Source: Sipunculus nudus (Eukaryota > Annelida > Sipuncula > Golfingiida > Sipunculidae). Taken from it: a stretch of 64,000 bases of DNA. The stretch spans positions 3,300,339 to 3,364,338 of the forward strand of contig CM049316.1 in NCBI GenBank assembly GCA_026874595.1, read 5' to 3'. Within the stretch, counting starts at the first letter, position 1; each line of letters begins with the position of its first letter. Positions 30,883-59,095 of this stretch are shown here, piece after piece. The notes beneath the pieces are model-generated. The model made no database searches. It saw only the letters and a list, made by a program, of their open reading frames with translations, and was not told the DNA's origin. The position numbers and the translations under genes were made by a program.

Positions 30883-32525
30883 TCTTATATATATATATAT
30901 AACACTTACTAGCAGAGAGGAGGTTAAGGCCCTCTGCCCTGAATTTTGTGCTGCGCCCCCCCCCCCCCCCCCATCTTCAAATCCTGGAATAAGCTGGATA
31001 GCCCTCTGGCTTGTGTATTTATTTGGTCTTATATGCCTATAGAATTGACGGTGAAGAGGTCATGGCTCCTATCTGTAGAACTGTTCCCTTTAATTAGAAC
31101 ATACAGGGATACGAAGGAGGTTAGGAGGACCATGGACGTTGATATAGACTTTAATCATGTTGTATATGCCTGTTTGATATAAAAAGCCGAAAATAAGAAT
31201 AGTTACAAAATGGCTGTTACAATTGTGGTTAGCCTATGAGGGACTTAAATGTTCTCAAGGAAAGTATTATTAATGTCTGGGAAGCACAGACAATGGCCCT
31301 CCTTTGGAGTTGTATATACCCTCTACAAAGTTTGACGAGTCCATGGATGACAGAAATCCGACCACCATGCTACTACCACTGCTTATATTACTACTACTGC
31401 TAGTGATAATAATTAATCCGAAAAGCTATTTGACTGACGACCTGGGAAGCTACCGGGGAATTTATTGTTCAAATTTAAACCACGTTCTCTCCCCAGTGTG
31501 TATCTCGTTGTTACAATTAAACGCTAAATTACTTCAGGTTCTTTTACTTAACGTCATAGCAGACTGGGGCGACACCTGTTGTATACACTAAGAATTACAA
31601 TTTTAATTTCGTGTGACTCATGGAGACCGTAAACCGAATGAGCTCTGTAGTTAAGAACAGAATTAGGGTTTTCTGTGATTGTGTGATTTCAGTAGTTGAT
31701 ATCGATCCCGGGCTCACAGGCATGTCACGTGTAAATCCAGAATAAATCAGTAGTTTTTTTAAAATATAAACGAAATACTCTGAGTAACCTGTTAACACAA
31801 TAGGTTACCCCGAGGATGTGTAAATCTCATCATATTTTTAAAGATTGATGTATTCCAGGCTCATGTCCAGTGTTTAGGAAAAGGAGGAGTCTAATGACAA
31901 AACCTAAAAATCGTCCCCAGGGTCGGAAAAGGGGGGGGGGGGGGGTCCAGGCCGCACAAATTGGTCTGAAACCCTGAAAACAGGTTGAAGTGGCTGAAAG
32001 GGGGGGGGGGGGGGGGGGCATCCGGGCCCCCTGGGTCCCTCCCGTGGATACGCTTCTGTATTCTGAATTAACACGTCAGGTACTAGTGCCCGGGATAATC
32101 ATGTGTAGGCCTTTATCGAAGTAAGCTGAAGTAACGTACGTACTTCATTCCAATTTCAAATAACTCTACAACTATTCTAACATATATTCAATATAGTTTC
32201 GCCGTTACGATTTCGGTATGAGATTTAACAAATTTCAGATGCCCTTTGGAAGCATGGGTTGGAATCAGATGGGTTCTCACTTTTTTACTTAAATTTTGGA
32301 TAAGGGAGTCTTGTCAAACCAATCATCTACTCGAAGTTAGGACGCAATGTGAAAGAGATGTGTGACCCAGTTAGATCACCTATGAATAAATATCCCACAC
32401 CACCAAAGGCACGTTTGAACAATTTTGAACCCGATTCAGCGGACCAATCCCACCAACAGCGTTCCTAATGAATTTAAAAATAACAAGAGTGATATTCCAT
32501 TCTTGAGCATAGAAATAAGATCACA
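30883..32525. other. intergenic, no gene; homopolymers
   Basis: Holds a TA run (30888-30901), C17 (30956-30972), G15 (31931-31945) and G19 (32000-32018). The short open frames lack any family motif. Confidence 0.5.
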
Positions 32526-32551
32526 AACACACACACACACACACACACACA
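32526..32551. repeat. (AC)n microsatellite
   Basis: About 13 AC units. Confidence 0.9.
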
Positions 32552-32835
32552 TATTGGGACACTTTCAGCTAAATATGTGTACTCTGGATACGGTGGTTGA
32601 GCTTATAAAGCGGCCCTATAATCAGGGATTGTAATTTGATCACATTACACTCTTTGCTATACAAGGGCGAAGCATTGCCAACATTGTCTGGTCCCTAAAG
32701 AAAACTTTATTTCGATTCGCTGTGCCGCTCTATAGTACATGAATTCCGACATTCAATGATGATTCCTTCTCGGACAACTTCTACATAATTCATACTGCAA
32801 AATCATTCAGCTGTCGAGGGAAAGTTGGCGTTTTA

Positions 32836-33650
32836 AGCTCAGCTCACTGCAAGTCGTCTAAGCTGTAGCATCCAGGTCGTCTGGCCTCTGGTACCTAATC
32901 GTATTCGCTGAACCTAGTAACTCCCCTAAATTGATATCAAGGTCCTTGAAAACCCAAAACTAGGCCACTGCGACCTTTATGCTCCGAGTTATGTTTTTTT
33001 TTGCACCAAAGAATAATTTTAAAATATATACAAATATTATTTAAATACAGTATCTCAATAATTAATTGCCATGATTCTTGCATTGCCTATTGAGCATTGA
33101 GCTAAAAACTGGTGGCGCACCTGTCTTTTTTAATATAAAATTAATATTTTTCCTCTGTCTTTTGAGGCCGTCAAATCACCGGATCTGGATCAGTTTCTCA
33201 GCTGGTGTCCTAAAACCTTGTATATTTGATCATGCTAGTTTTATCAATTCCTGAAGACTGGTGGTGCCTCCTGTATTTTTTTTCTTAAAAAAAAACAAAT
33301 AAATTTCCCTCTCTATTTTTGCGACTGCTAAAATAGATCAATAGTATCAGTTTCTCAACTGTTGTTTCATCTAGTGTCCTGAAACATGGCGTATATTTTA
33401 TCATGACTAGTTTAATCAGTTGCTGAAGACTTGTGGCGCCAGTGGTACATTTTCAATTTTTTTCACGCATTCTTAAACTCTGTTGAGACCGTAAAATGAC
33501 AGCAATTCTCAGCTGTGATTTCATTCAGGGTTCTGAAACCTTATATGTTTGTTGATCATGGCTAGGTTTATCAGCTCTAGATGGTGCCACTGATATTTTT
33601 TTCTGGTATTGACGCATTTTTCCTCTTTTGAAAATAGTTTTTCTAGTCCA
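32836..33650 (+). repeat. palindrome-ended dispersed repeat, copy 2 (truncated)
   Basis: Begins with the hairpin AGCTCAGCTCACT...AAGTCGTCTAAGCT (32836-32864) and has modules with 'GAAACCT', 'GATCATG' and GGTGGCGC-type cores (about 33110, 33261, 33434 and 33580). The family's GACCCATGGGTC end is not seen, so the 3' end is lost. Confidence 0.6.
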
Positions 33651-34069
33651 TCCATCAACCAGACGTCCTATGTTATGTATTTGTTGGACGGACACATTTC
33701 AACCATCCTGGGCGGGTCCGTAGACAAAAAGTGAACGCAGTAAAAAATAAATGATGTTGTTTAACTCCGTCATTACATTACCATTTGAGAGAATCAAGTC
33801 TTCAGGTTGTCTGCCCAGAGAAAGATTGACTTGCACTGTTTGTTACGTGGAGTTTAACATCAGGTTCTAGTTGCAACTCATCCTAGCGTCATATCGACCC
33901 TCTGGCATTACGACCAGATTACTGGCCTCAGAAGCGTTACAGCCCAATTATCCGATTGCAAAGTGAGTCGGGTTTTCACGGCTAAACTCATCCCAAAACC
34001 TGAGCTCGTTTCGCACTGCGCATAGATGGTGCCAGCTGCTTTGGAACAACTGGTATCTTCACATCGTTT

Positions 34070-34217
34070 CGGGTGATATATTTTGCGCACCACGAATAAC
34101 TTCCGCTTGTTATTTTGGTGGCCCGGCCAGCTGAGCGTAACATCTGTCAACGCGTGTGATAAAACAAGTCTTCAGTATCAGTAAACAAATAACTGACTGG
34201 GCTGACTGCTTGTCAAC
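34070..34217 (+). promoter_or_regulatory. probable TMEM208 promoter and 5' UTR
   Basis: This stretch is less AT-rich than its surroundings and contains AACTTCCGCTTG (about 34099), an ETS-type CTTCCG site common in housekeeping promoters, about 110 bp before the ATG. No TATA box is seen at a suitable distance. Inference only. Confidence 0.35.
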
Positions 34218-45809
<11,592 letters not shown>

Positions 45810-45883
45810 TCAAGTTCCGTCCTAAGATTTAAAATACTGTCACATTGTCCTTGTTATCACTGGAGTATCATTATATAAATAAA

Positions 45884-48800
45884 CTGTTTGAAATTGTCTG
45901 ATCCAGAACTGATTAATAATGCATCTGAACACCAACATTTCTGAACACAATAATGAGTGCTGCACCCATTCCCAAAGTAGGTTCCCAGAAATGTGAATCA
46001 GGAAGTTTAATTTTAAAAAAATTAATATTGAAAATTTCATGATTTTTTTCAGATTGAATAAATTAAATTTACATTATCTGTAAAAATCTATAGCTTAAAT
46101 AATTCTTGGACCCCCTTAGATATGCAAAGGTTGGTGAAAAATTAAAAAAAATATATATATTTAAACAGATTTATTTTGTTAAGGATTAAAACACAGAATG
46201 GGATGATGAAGGGTGTGTAATATAACATTTAAAACATACATTGTGAAGCTTTTTTATGGAATTAAACTGTTCATGTTAATGACACCCCCATGTGTGTTTG
46301 TTTCAGCCTCAGAAATCGGCATACCGTATTCTGTATTGTGGCTCTGTACAATGTGAATACCTATTACCAGCTCAGAATTGCTATGCTCTTTCTCATAAAA
46401 GGGAAGAGTAGGACATAGAGAATTCACGATCGGTCATTGCACAGAATTGCTATTCATAACAATTTGGAAGTATTTTCATCTAATGTAATTTTAACATTCA
46501 ACAGCAATGCATTTGTAATCATAATCATATCTGAACAATAATTACTTTAATCACAAATTTTATGTTATACTGGTATACTGAATACCAATAAACTACTTAC
46601 CGGTATGCCATCTTTGAGATTAACTGATTGTTACTGACGAAAGTAAACGTTTGGAATGTCAGTGGGATTACTTACATTGATAAAACTTTACTTAAAAGAT
46701 TTATTTAGTATCCAGTTTCATTTTTCCAGAGATTTTCTTTAATGTAAATTGTTATAGATTAGTCTAGGCTGGGCTGTTAGACTGAAAACGCCAGTGCAAA
46801 GGAATCATAAGCCAAGTCCAGAACTGTGTACATTGTACACTACTACCTGTATTTGAGAACTGTATGAGCCTGAGAAGCAGCGATTCCCAGGAAACGACCA
46901 TTATAACATGTATCATGCATTGATAAATAAAGGCGAAATTCTATTTATTTCTATGTTTAATGTACATTGTCTCCGCTATGTAATTTGTACAATTTAATAG
47001 GTAAATATTATCGGAATCATGGATTTTATGCATTGGTCAAGAGTATCAATCATTTGAATGGCCAGTGGACAATACATTTATCAAGGAGTTAGTTAGACTA
47101 AACATTATTAAATCGCCGTTGACTTGTGGTGCACATGATTATGTATAGAAAAACAAGTGACTCATTTGTCACAGGGTTCGCAGGTTTTACCCACCACCCT
47201 GGTATAAAACTTGGGTTTAACCTGGGTTGGGTAAAATAGGTTTTACCCAGACCCATATTTTCCCTAGTTTTAGACATAGTTCATTTGATAAAGAAAACAT
47301 TTGAATTATATAATTTGTTTAATCTACACAGTTCAATAGTGTATTCAGTGCATCCTGGTTTATAGTACCTTAAGATTAAGAGCAGCTTTAATCGCGGTTC
47401 CCCTGAAAGAGGGTCATACAAATAAAACCGATTTAAGGCAGAATGACACACACATATATATATATATGGCTCATTTCCTAAACGATTTAGCAGTTTGATG
47501 TGGGCAAGTCCATAAGAACCGTACACATGTTCAGTGGAACCAGAAGAAGCAACAGGAGTGTGAAGTTGTTTCATTAACTGTATAAGATATCCCTGTTGGT
47601 TTGTGATGTGCTTTGCATAGCGAAATACGAGGTCAACTGTGACGGGGAAAAAGGCCGTTTCTTGACTGGGGTAATGTGGTCAGAGCCACTGGGCTTACAA
47701 CCAAGATACAAAAGTGTATGTATATTTTCACTGCTTACCTACCGGGAAGAAATTAAGGTAGGAACCTCGTATATTATAGAGCAGTCAGCATGTGAACCCC
47801 ATGACGCTAAGCTTATTGACGTGTTGATATTTGCCATTAACCAGATGCATTTGTTTGGTATCGGTTGTCCCGAAGACCATGTACATGTAATTTGCAAAGG
47901 AGGTCATGCTGACAAACGACCATGTGGAGATCCTATGATTACAATCGGAATCCAATAATACCACAAACATTCAGAAACTGGCACCATTCCTTTACAGTTT
48001 TTTTATCAATTTTTTTAAAAGCATTTCCCGGGAATAGGCCCCAGAACCCGAGAATACTAGGACATGTCGCAGCCTAATTTCTGGGGTCCAAAGAGATTTT
48101 TCACCCAGGGTATCAAGTTCCTCGGGCCAACGGTTATCATATGATAGAACAAGCTCAGTTGGGCTCTCGTCCCCCCCCCCCCCCCCCAGTGGTACCAGAA
48201 CTAATGCTTTCTCACATTTCCCCCTGCTTTGCCCATTCACCAAATGTCACTGTTCTCAATCTGCCCTCTGTACAATCCAAGAATCTATTTATATTTCCGA
48301 AAATTCTGGTTTGAGGTTTTGCTGTAAAAATTGTCAAGGTCTATGTGCATCAGTCTGGTTAAAGTACCGAGGTCGCCACTTCGGTCGTTCAGCGGAGAAA
48401 CCAGTGAATTCTCCATCCGGATACTGGGACGGGATGTAGACACGTGAACCAGGTGGGTCTTTAACAGAAAGACTGGTAAAAATCAACTTTTATAAAAAAA
48501 AAGATTTCTGACTTTTTAGATTTAAATTGACTTGTTGATTTAAATCACCTAATGATGAATTTATCACTTTCCCTTAATTTTAGCAACTAAATTAACAGGT
48601 TTTATAATGCAGGTTACTATGACGGTATTTCAAAGTCTTTTAGAAAGTAATATGTACCGGTTGAATAAAAGGAACTTAAAAGTTTGTTATTAAATTGTGA
48701 CCATTGGCCAACCCGATTCCAACATGTCGTTTCAGGCTGATCATGTACTATAACCCTATAAGATGTCTGCATACCTACATTTAAAAAATAGTGTTGGAAT

Positions 48801-49697
48801 TATCTGTCAGCCTTCTCTACTTAGTTTCAGTTTATGAGAATAGATTGCATGGCATGTTAATCCCATGCAACATTGCTGGTTTTGTTCACCACTACTGGGG
48901 CTTTAACCATTAGAATCTAAGTAAATAATTCTATCTTCCTTACATTATCAGTATATTTAAAAATAATGCAGCATTGGAAGACAATCTTCTTAAAACAGCT
49001 GGATAGTTATCATGCCCTGTATAGGAAACTGGTTGCCAAATTAACTTTAATGATAGGGTTAACTTTGAAGTATGTATCATGGTCAGTGTTAATACAAAGC
49101 TTACAACAAATTTCAGACTATTGAATTTTTGTCACAGAGGATCTGCAGTGGGAGATTTTTTATGTTATGCAATTCATAATGTAGTAATATCCATGGTATT
49201 GGATCAATTAACTTTAAAAAAAATCAATTGATGATTTTTATGACTTTTTACAGTGATTTATTTACAGCGATTTAAATCATACCAGCCCTGTTTTACGGCC
49301 AGCCAAAATAAGTGCCCGAAATTCAGTGGACCATAATTTATACACAAGGTACCTTCAAAAGTTATTTAAGTCATTTACCCCGACAAGGTTCAAATCTCAA
49401 GATCTTTCCCATTTTACCCCTTGTGAAATAGGGTTCACAAAACCGCAAGATTAAGGTGGGCCAGCAAGTTGGAAGATTTTTTTGTCGTGGTCACTATATA
49501 TAAAACAAATTAAGCACTTTTCTTATTAACAAAGAAACTCAACGATTGCAGGTTTTACATTGCTGGAGAATATTTTTGTAGTCTTAATATGTCGTCCAGA
49601 TGTTTACAACTTTCACCCACCCAACCGTCCATTCTTTCACATGCGCACGTATGTAAACTTCCACCCACATGAAAACAGTATACATTTGATTTGGTCC
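45884..49697. other. intergenic between TMEM208 and beta-tubulin
   Basis: No gene recognised. The longest open frame (47596-47958) has no family motif. Contains C17 at 48171-48187, and possible hAT-like ends near 48461 and 49289 (CAG...ACTGGTAAAAATC and GATTTAAATCATACCAGCCCTG split by about 800 bp), which I regard as uncertain. Confidence 0.45.
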
Positions 49698-49703
49698 TTT
49701 AAT
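49698..49703 (-). terminator. possible polyadenylation signal ATTAAA of beta-tubulin
   Basis: The plus strand TTTAAT is ATTAAA on the minus strand, about 245 bases beyond the stop codon. No AATAAA is closer. Confidence 0.35.
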
Positions 49704-49947
49704 ACAGGCTTACTGTAAAACAATACTTGCTGGAAGTAACAAAACTGGAGCATTCATGTAAATATCTGTATTGTAGGGCCAAAATAATACTTGTGATTTG
49801 GCACACAGTTCTTTGGGAATGTCTGGTTGCAGTTTATATGAGTGTCTGCAAGTTACATGCATGCTTTGAGATTCGCTTGTTCACAGTGCCTGTATTATGT
49901 ACTTCTGTTTCTTGGTCACGTGTTCGTCAGGTCTTTGAGGGGCTCGT

Positions 49948-53111
<3,164 letters not shown>

Positions 53112-53196
53112 TTTGATTTAATTTGTGTGTTCGTAGCTGGGCCACTTGCTACCTTCTCGTTTAGTCCGTTGGAATACCCGACCCGGTTCGGCCACC

Positions 53197-53203
53197 TATT
53201 TAT
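53197..53203 (-). promoter_or_regulatory. TATA-like box of beta-tubulin
   Basis: ATAAATA on the minus strand, about 86 bases before the ATG. Transcription would start near 53170, giving a 5' UTR of about 60 bases. Confidence 0.5.
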
Positions 53204-53271
53204 GAATGAATTCGACGGGGCACTACTTAGCAGCGGAATACATCCGCGCATATAGTAAATGCTGTGTCCTG

Positions 53272-53276
53272 ATTGG
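53272..53276 (-). promoter_or_regulatory. CCAAT box of beta-tubulin
   Basis: CCAAT on the minus strand within GTGGCCAATCAGGA, about 100 bases upstream of the predicted start. The context fits an NF-Y site. Confidence 0.5.
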
Positions 53277-53279
53277 CCA

Positions 53280-54209
53280 CGAAAAGCAATTGTTCGAGAG
53301 AGGTCTATTTTGTGTAATGCCGAAAAGAATTATGATAATATTTCGTCTTAGAATGGATTTCTAATTTGCTAAATTCCTATGAGGATCAGTTTTTGTATAA
53401 ATTAAATACTCAAAAATGCAAAATAACGATAAATTACATATTTCATACTTGGGGACTTCTTCAATATTCACCTTTGAACTTGACGTCACTGGTCATGATA
53501 TTTAGAATTATTGCGCCACAGCGTTGCACGTCCCCTTGCCAACCATCCCTGACAACCATTAGAAGACTTGCAAACATTACAAGGTGTGATCACGCATTTA
53601 ATGAGTTTGATTGAAATGTTTGTAAACAATAACTGATGGCTACAGAAACTCACAAACTGAATCTTTATTCCTGTTTATAAGAGTGCAAAACCAGGGCCGT
53701 CTTACAAGGTTACAGGTGTGTCACCGTGAACTTCTTGTCACTATAAATCATTAATGATTTAAAAAGTATTTTCAAGAACGTTATGATGAGTTTTCTATTT
53801 GGTTTACAAATTCACGTATAATTTCTCTCTGTGCCTGCAGACATTGATGAATGTATTTAATTATTCAGTTTCAAATTTTGTAGATCTTGTACCAATATAT
53901 GTATTGGTACATAATACACAAACATCATCTATAGAAATATGCCTATAGCCTAGGTATGTTGAATAATAATAAATAAGTTACTTTATCATAGTTTATGATT
54001 TTAAAAAAATGTTTGATGCAGGAGACTTTTTCAGTTAAAAAAAATTAAGTTTTATTTTAACACTTGTTTCACTAGCTGTTACTTACACTATCGTGCCTGT
54101 CAGTGTATGATTAAAAAAAGGCTGCATGGTAATTGTTCATTTTAGAGGTGTTTTTCAATGGCCTATTTTACAATCTTTAACGCAAATTATAAACAAAAGT
54201 AATATTCTG
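53280..54209. other. upstream of beta-tubulin, no gene
   Basis: No coding signal. The short open frames lack motifs. Confidence 0.45.
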
Positions 54210-54550
54210 TAAGGCCAAAAAAAATTAAAGGTATGGTTCTCAGGCACCGCCAGCATCAATTTTAACCCCCCGCATCAAAGATTTTTATTTTGATTTTCAA
54301 CAGAAACTTACCGATTTTGAGCTGCAGCCGCTCGGATATTTCTTTCAAGTAGATAAAATCATACAATTTCCTTTGTTATGTATTGCTTCAGCTTGTTTAG
54401 CAAAATAAATCTGTTATTATAATGTTTTTCCCTATCATTTGACATTTTTATTGAAACATACCAAAAAAATAAAAATAAAAAAACCGCCTGCCCGCATTGA
54501 TTTCTGAAAAAAGTGCCTGAGAACCATACCTTTTTTTTATTTTGGCCTAA
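54210..54550. mobile_element. MITE with 38-bp terminal inverted repeats
   Basis: 54210-54247 and 54513-54550 are inverted copies that include AAAGGTATGGTTCTCAGGCA with no mismatch and an outer AGGCCAAAA. The element is about 340 bp with no coding capacity. I could not define the target duplication, so the superfamily is open. Confidence 0.75.
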
Positions 54551-55017
54551 TATACAGGAGATGTATACTTTTAGAAAAAAAGGGGGTTTTAATGAAAGGT
54601 GCTTGTGTTTGAGTATAAGTCGAATTTACTGGCTCAGGTTTTCATCTACCGCCATAACGTTATGCGTAAACGTTGATGACGTCGGCAAGAAAACAAGCTT
54701 TATTTGGGCATTTTGGCGGATTACAAATTAATACATTGTTTTTCAAACTCTTAAAAACTTTATTTTATTAAGAGTATACATTCCTCCTTAGCATAGTGAT
54801 AAAATTTTGGAAATAATGCGTTTAAAATTGTAAAATAAGCCTAAAAATCTCTATAAAACGTACAATTACCAGTTGAATTGACAATAATAATAATTTAAGA
54901 AAGTTCCTCAAAACACAGAACAAGCTGGGACAGGCTTGTGATCAGTGATATAAATTATATTTCAAATTAATAAATTCAAATTAAAGTGAACTAGCCTGCA
55001 GTTATAAGCCTATTCAG

Positions 55018-55020
<3 letters not shown>

Positions 55021-55078
<58 letters not shown>
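55021..55078. repeat. (TA)n microsatellite
   Basis: About 28 TA units, followed by TTTATTTATA and further TA-rich sequence to 55130. Confidence 0.95.
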
Positions 55079-55081
<3 letters not shown>

Positions 55082-55130
55082 TTATTTATATTAATATATA
55101 TATGTATGAATACATATGTATGTATATATA

Positions 55131-58100
55131 TAAATTTCCTTTTAATGGAACCATACACAGCTGCATTAATCTTAATAACAATGATAATTTCTTCTTTTTT
55201 TTAATTGTGTAATCCAAATTTGAAAGTAGAGAATTACATGGAAAGTAAAGCTTTGTATGTTTTTTAAGGATACCAACATTATGCTTACATGTTTAAAATA
55301 AACTTGTATCTTCTGGTGTGACAGAAGTTTTGATTCTGATTAAGCCTGTAACTCAGTCCACATGACTTTTGAAGTGAAACTGCATTAAATGTAATTGAGG
55401 CTGCCCCTAGTTTTGTGAGTACCACAGCCCGGCACAGAATCTCATGCCATAAATAAATTTATAATATTGACAGCATTCTTTTACAAGTATTTGCACATGA
55501 ACTATGCACCAAACATGAACATGGTGCTTTGGGCTGAGGAGTGTGATGGTAAAATGAGTTAAACATATTTAGCTCATAACTTGAGTGTTTCAGACACTAA
55601 TCACAACCCCTTTTTCATAATACAATTAGCTGTGTTCTCTTATCACTAGCATTGCAGCTCACAGTAACAATATCTAGTGCTTAATTGCCCACCCACAAAT
55701 TTATCAGTTTCATCTCAACAAATTCAATAATTAGACTGCATATTAACAAGTGTGTTCAACAATATACATGCAGGACAACTCTGAACTTGCATTCTTAAGG
55801 CATAAGTTGTGCACATGAGTGTGCCTCACCCCACCATACAGAATACTCCTATTAGGACAGGAGACAATTTAAGTGCATTAAGTCTACAATAATATTGTTA
55901 CTGAATGCAGAGCATCAGTGCAATTAACTAGCATCCTAAGAACTACTTAATGTATATTAAAATTATTAAGTCTTTAATGTGTATAATAAAGCTTGATAGT
56001 TAGCTCTTATTTAACTTGTTCACTAAATAAAATTTAATGATAACCTGTAACTTTGCTTCTGTGTATTTTTAAGTGTTTACATTTTACTAGTAGTAACATT
56101 GGGTCTTCTATAAATCGAAATCCAAATGTTAGGTTCACTTCATATTTATATATAAAGGATTAAAATTGTTGTGTATACAAAACAAGGTTTTGTACTATTC
56201 TGCATGTGGCACAGTCCACCAAAAATAACAAGATCTTCTATTTGTAAAATGTAAATGGGTTGCGGGGGGGGGGGGGGGGGGGGGGGGTGTTGAAGAGGTT
56301 GACATCATGAAGGGATGAGTGATGAGGATGATTGCTTCTGTTGAATTGCAAACAACTTTAATCCTTGACTGCGCCACCATGTACATTTTAAGGATACAGA
56401 GTAGAATGAAATACAACCTACAATTTTTTTTTTTTTTATAAAGGGTTGGTTAAGGTTATTCCAGTTGATATATCTGGTGAGGGACTTTTTTAAGACATTT
56501 GTTAGAACAGGTTTGATTCATTGCAAAAAGAAATAATTTATCAACTTATCAACATTAGATGCAGCAGCACAGGCAAGCAGGAGAGATAACACATTACATT
56601 TGTTATAATAATACTACAGGAAAATGTAAGAGAGATGCAGTTTCAGACCATTAAAAAGCTTCATTTTGATCCTCTGGCATAAGAAATCAAGCCTATCGAG
56701 ATAAAATTAGGCAGGCTTACAAGTCCAATGTCAATACGTCCTGGGTTTTGATTCATGGCTAGTGCTTACCCTAAGTAGCTGGTATGATATTGTATGAACA
56801 TATATGCTTTATATCAGTTTGAGTCTAACATCCCTGAATACCGTTTTTGTAAAGGTCACCCTGCATACATTTTATTATGGAGTATACTCCACAGGAAACA
56901 ACACTGAATAAAAGCCTGACGATAAAAGAAGGGCTAAATTCATATGTATCAATCAGTATTACTTTTGTCTTAAAACATTTCTAACTGACTTGATATTTTA
57001 TAAGCCAGACAAACATTCAGTCAGTCTCAAAATAACAATTCATAAACATTTAAGATATCTACTATGCAGTTGAATGAAATTTTGTAAGCATTTAGACACA
57101 TCCACTATACAGATTAAAAAAAAAAATCAAATTTGATAGCTGTAAGACATGTCATCTAATTCATTAAATAAAAATCAAATTAAAGTTTAGTCCAGCATTA
57201 GACAGATCTATTGTTCACTTAAATGAAAATCAAATTTTAATGTTTAATTGCCATTAAGCAGGTGCACTATTTAAAGAAATAAAAATGTAAATTTAAAAAA
57301 AAAATACATTAAAGAGAGCCAAAATTCAGTTTTATGAAAATCTTAAGTGTCTCAATAAATATACTAGTCATAATCACAAAGTTAGAATTCAGTCTTCTTG
57401 AAATCTGGAATTAATAACGATTCAACATGCTCTGGAAAATCTGATGGTCGAAGTTATGATATAATAAAATGAGCAACTGCCCAGTAAGTAGCATGGAAAC
57501 CTATTAGCCAGAGTTAATAGCCATTAAACAGAGGTGCCATTCAGTCTGCATGAGACACTGAATATTCATGAGACTGGCATGACAGTATCCCTCCCGCAGT
57601 CTCTCTGGAGACCTCCAATTTATCCTGGAGTGAATTGTGAGTAGAGAGAGCATCCTCCAGGGATCCAGCAATGTAACAGTTCCTGGCCAGCCTTTACAGG
57701 ATTGCCTACAAACATAAAACCCCTGGTATTTTTCTCCTTTGCAACAAGCTATTAATGGCTTAAGAGATCATGATTGGACTTTTGCAAAATTGTTTTTTGT
57801 AAAATGTGCGTGCAGTTAGAAATGTATTTTACAAATCTAGTTGATTATTGGCAATATTATTAATGCCTGTAACTGAAGATTCTGTGCTGCTAAAATTTTG
57901 TTTTTGACATAGATATCTTTTGTTCATGACAGTCTTCATCCAAGCCTGCTTACAAAGTCAAAGGACTTATGATCATTTAACTTTTTAAAATATATTAGGA
58001 CCACTTAGAAACATTAAAATATTGAAGACGTGACCACCTGTATGTGTGTGTGTGTGTGGCACTGTGTCTGTTTGTGGAGAGAGAGAAGTTTGTTTCAGTA

Positions 58101-58340
58101 AATGATAATTGGCCCCCAGATAATCAGATTAGACATTTCTAAGTGAAAATTTGTCTGTTACCCATATTGATTTCCAGTTAAAATTAATATTTCAATATAT
58201 GTCTTCAGGGTACATGCCCCCCCCCCCCCCCTCATGACCAAACCTGGTGGTATGGCAATTGTAGCTTCCCTCATTCCCATGCATGGCCCCCACCAGTTAC
58301 CTCAGTAATAAATGAAAGGTAGGAATCTAAACTGAGAGAA
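55131..58340. other. no gene seen; homopolymers
   Basis: AT-rich, with G24 at 56264-56287, a T run at 56426-56438 and C15 at 58217-58231. No exon or repeat family recognised. Confidence 0.45.
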
Positions 58341-58349
58341 TCCTCAATC

Positions 58350-59095
58350 TCTCCAATGCATATGCCGATACAGATATTGTCTTATGGAGTTTATGTGCTG
58401 GTACAGATATTGTCCTATGGAGTTTATGTGCTGGTACAGATACTGTCCTATGGAGGTTATATACTGGTACAGATATTGTCCTATGGAGTTTATATACTGG
58501 TACAGACATTGTTCTATGGAGTTTATATACTGGTACAGACATTGTCCTATCGAGTTTATATAATGGTACAGACATTGTTCTATCGAGTTTATATACTGAT
58601 ACAGATATTGTTCTATGGAGTTTATATACTGGTACAGATATTGTCCTATGGAGTTTATATACTGGTACAGACATTGTTCTATGGAGTTTATATACTGGTA
58701 CAGATATTGTTCTCAAGAGTTTATATACTGGTACAGATATTGTTCTATGGAGTTTATTTACTGGTGCAGATATTGTCCTATGGAGTTTATTTACTGGTAC
58801 AGATATTTTCCTATGGCATTTATATACTGGTACAGATATTGTTCTATGGGTTTATATACTGGTACAGATATTGTCCTATGGAGTTTATATACTGGTACAG
58901 ATATTGTCCAATGGAGTTTATATACTGGTACAGATATTGTCCTTTGGAGTTTATATACTGGACTTATATACCAGTACAGATATTGTCCTATTGAGTTTAA
59001 TATATACTGGTACAGATATTGTCCCATGAAGTTTATGTACCAATATAAATGTTGTCATATGTAGTTTATACAAGTGTACAGTTATTTTCCTATGG
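58350..59095. repeat. 33-bp minisatellite, about 22 copies
   Basis: Unit of the type CTATGGAGTTTATATACTGG-TACAGATATTGTC. The unit is 11 codons long, so a frame without a stop in one unit stays open over the array on either strand ('QILSYGVYILV' repeated on plus). The outer units are more diverged. No splice, start or family signal makes it a gene. Confidence 0.9.

Noticed and set aside
33908-34150. Open frame of 80 codons on minus, just upstream of TMEM208 in divergent orientation
   Set aside because: No family motif, and it covers the presumed promoter. A divergent gene is possible but unsupported.
47596-47958. Open frame of 120 codons between the two host genes
   Set aside because: Cys-rich in places but with no recognised domain, splice context or codon bias like the tubulin gene.
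48461-49289. Possible hAT-like element with CAGGGCTGG-type right end
   Set aside because: The left end matches poorly and no 8-bp duplication was found.
58356-58994. Long open frame of 212 codons, with others overlapping on both strands
   Set aside because: It is the by-product of a 33-bp repeat whose unit is a multiple of three; no start context, splice or family signal.
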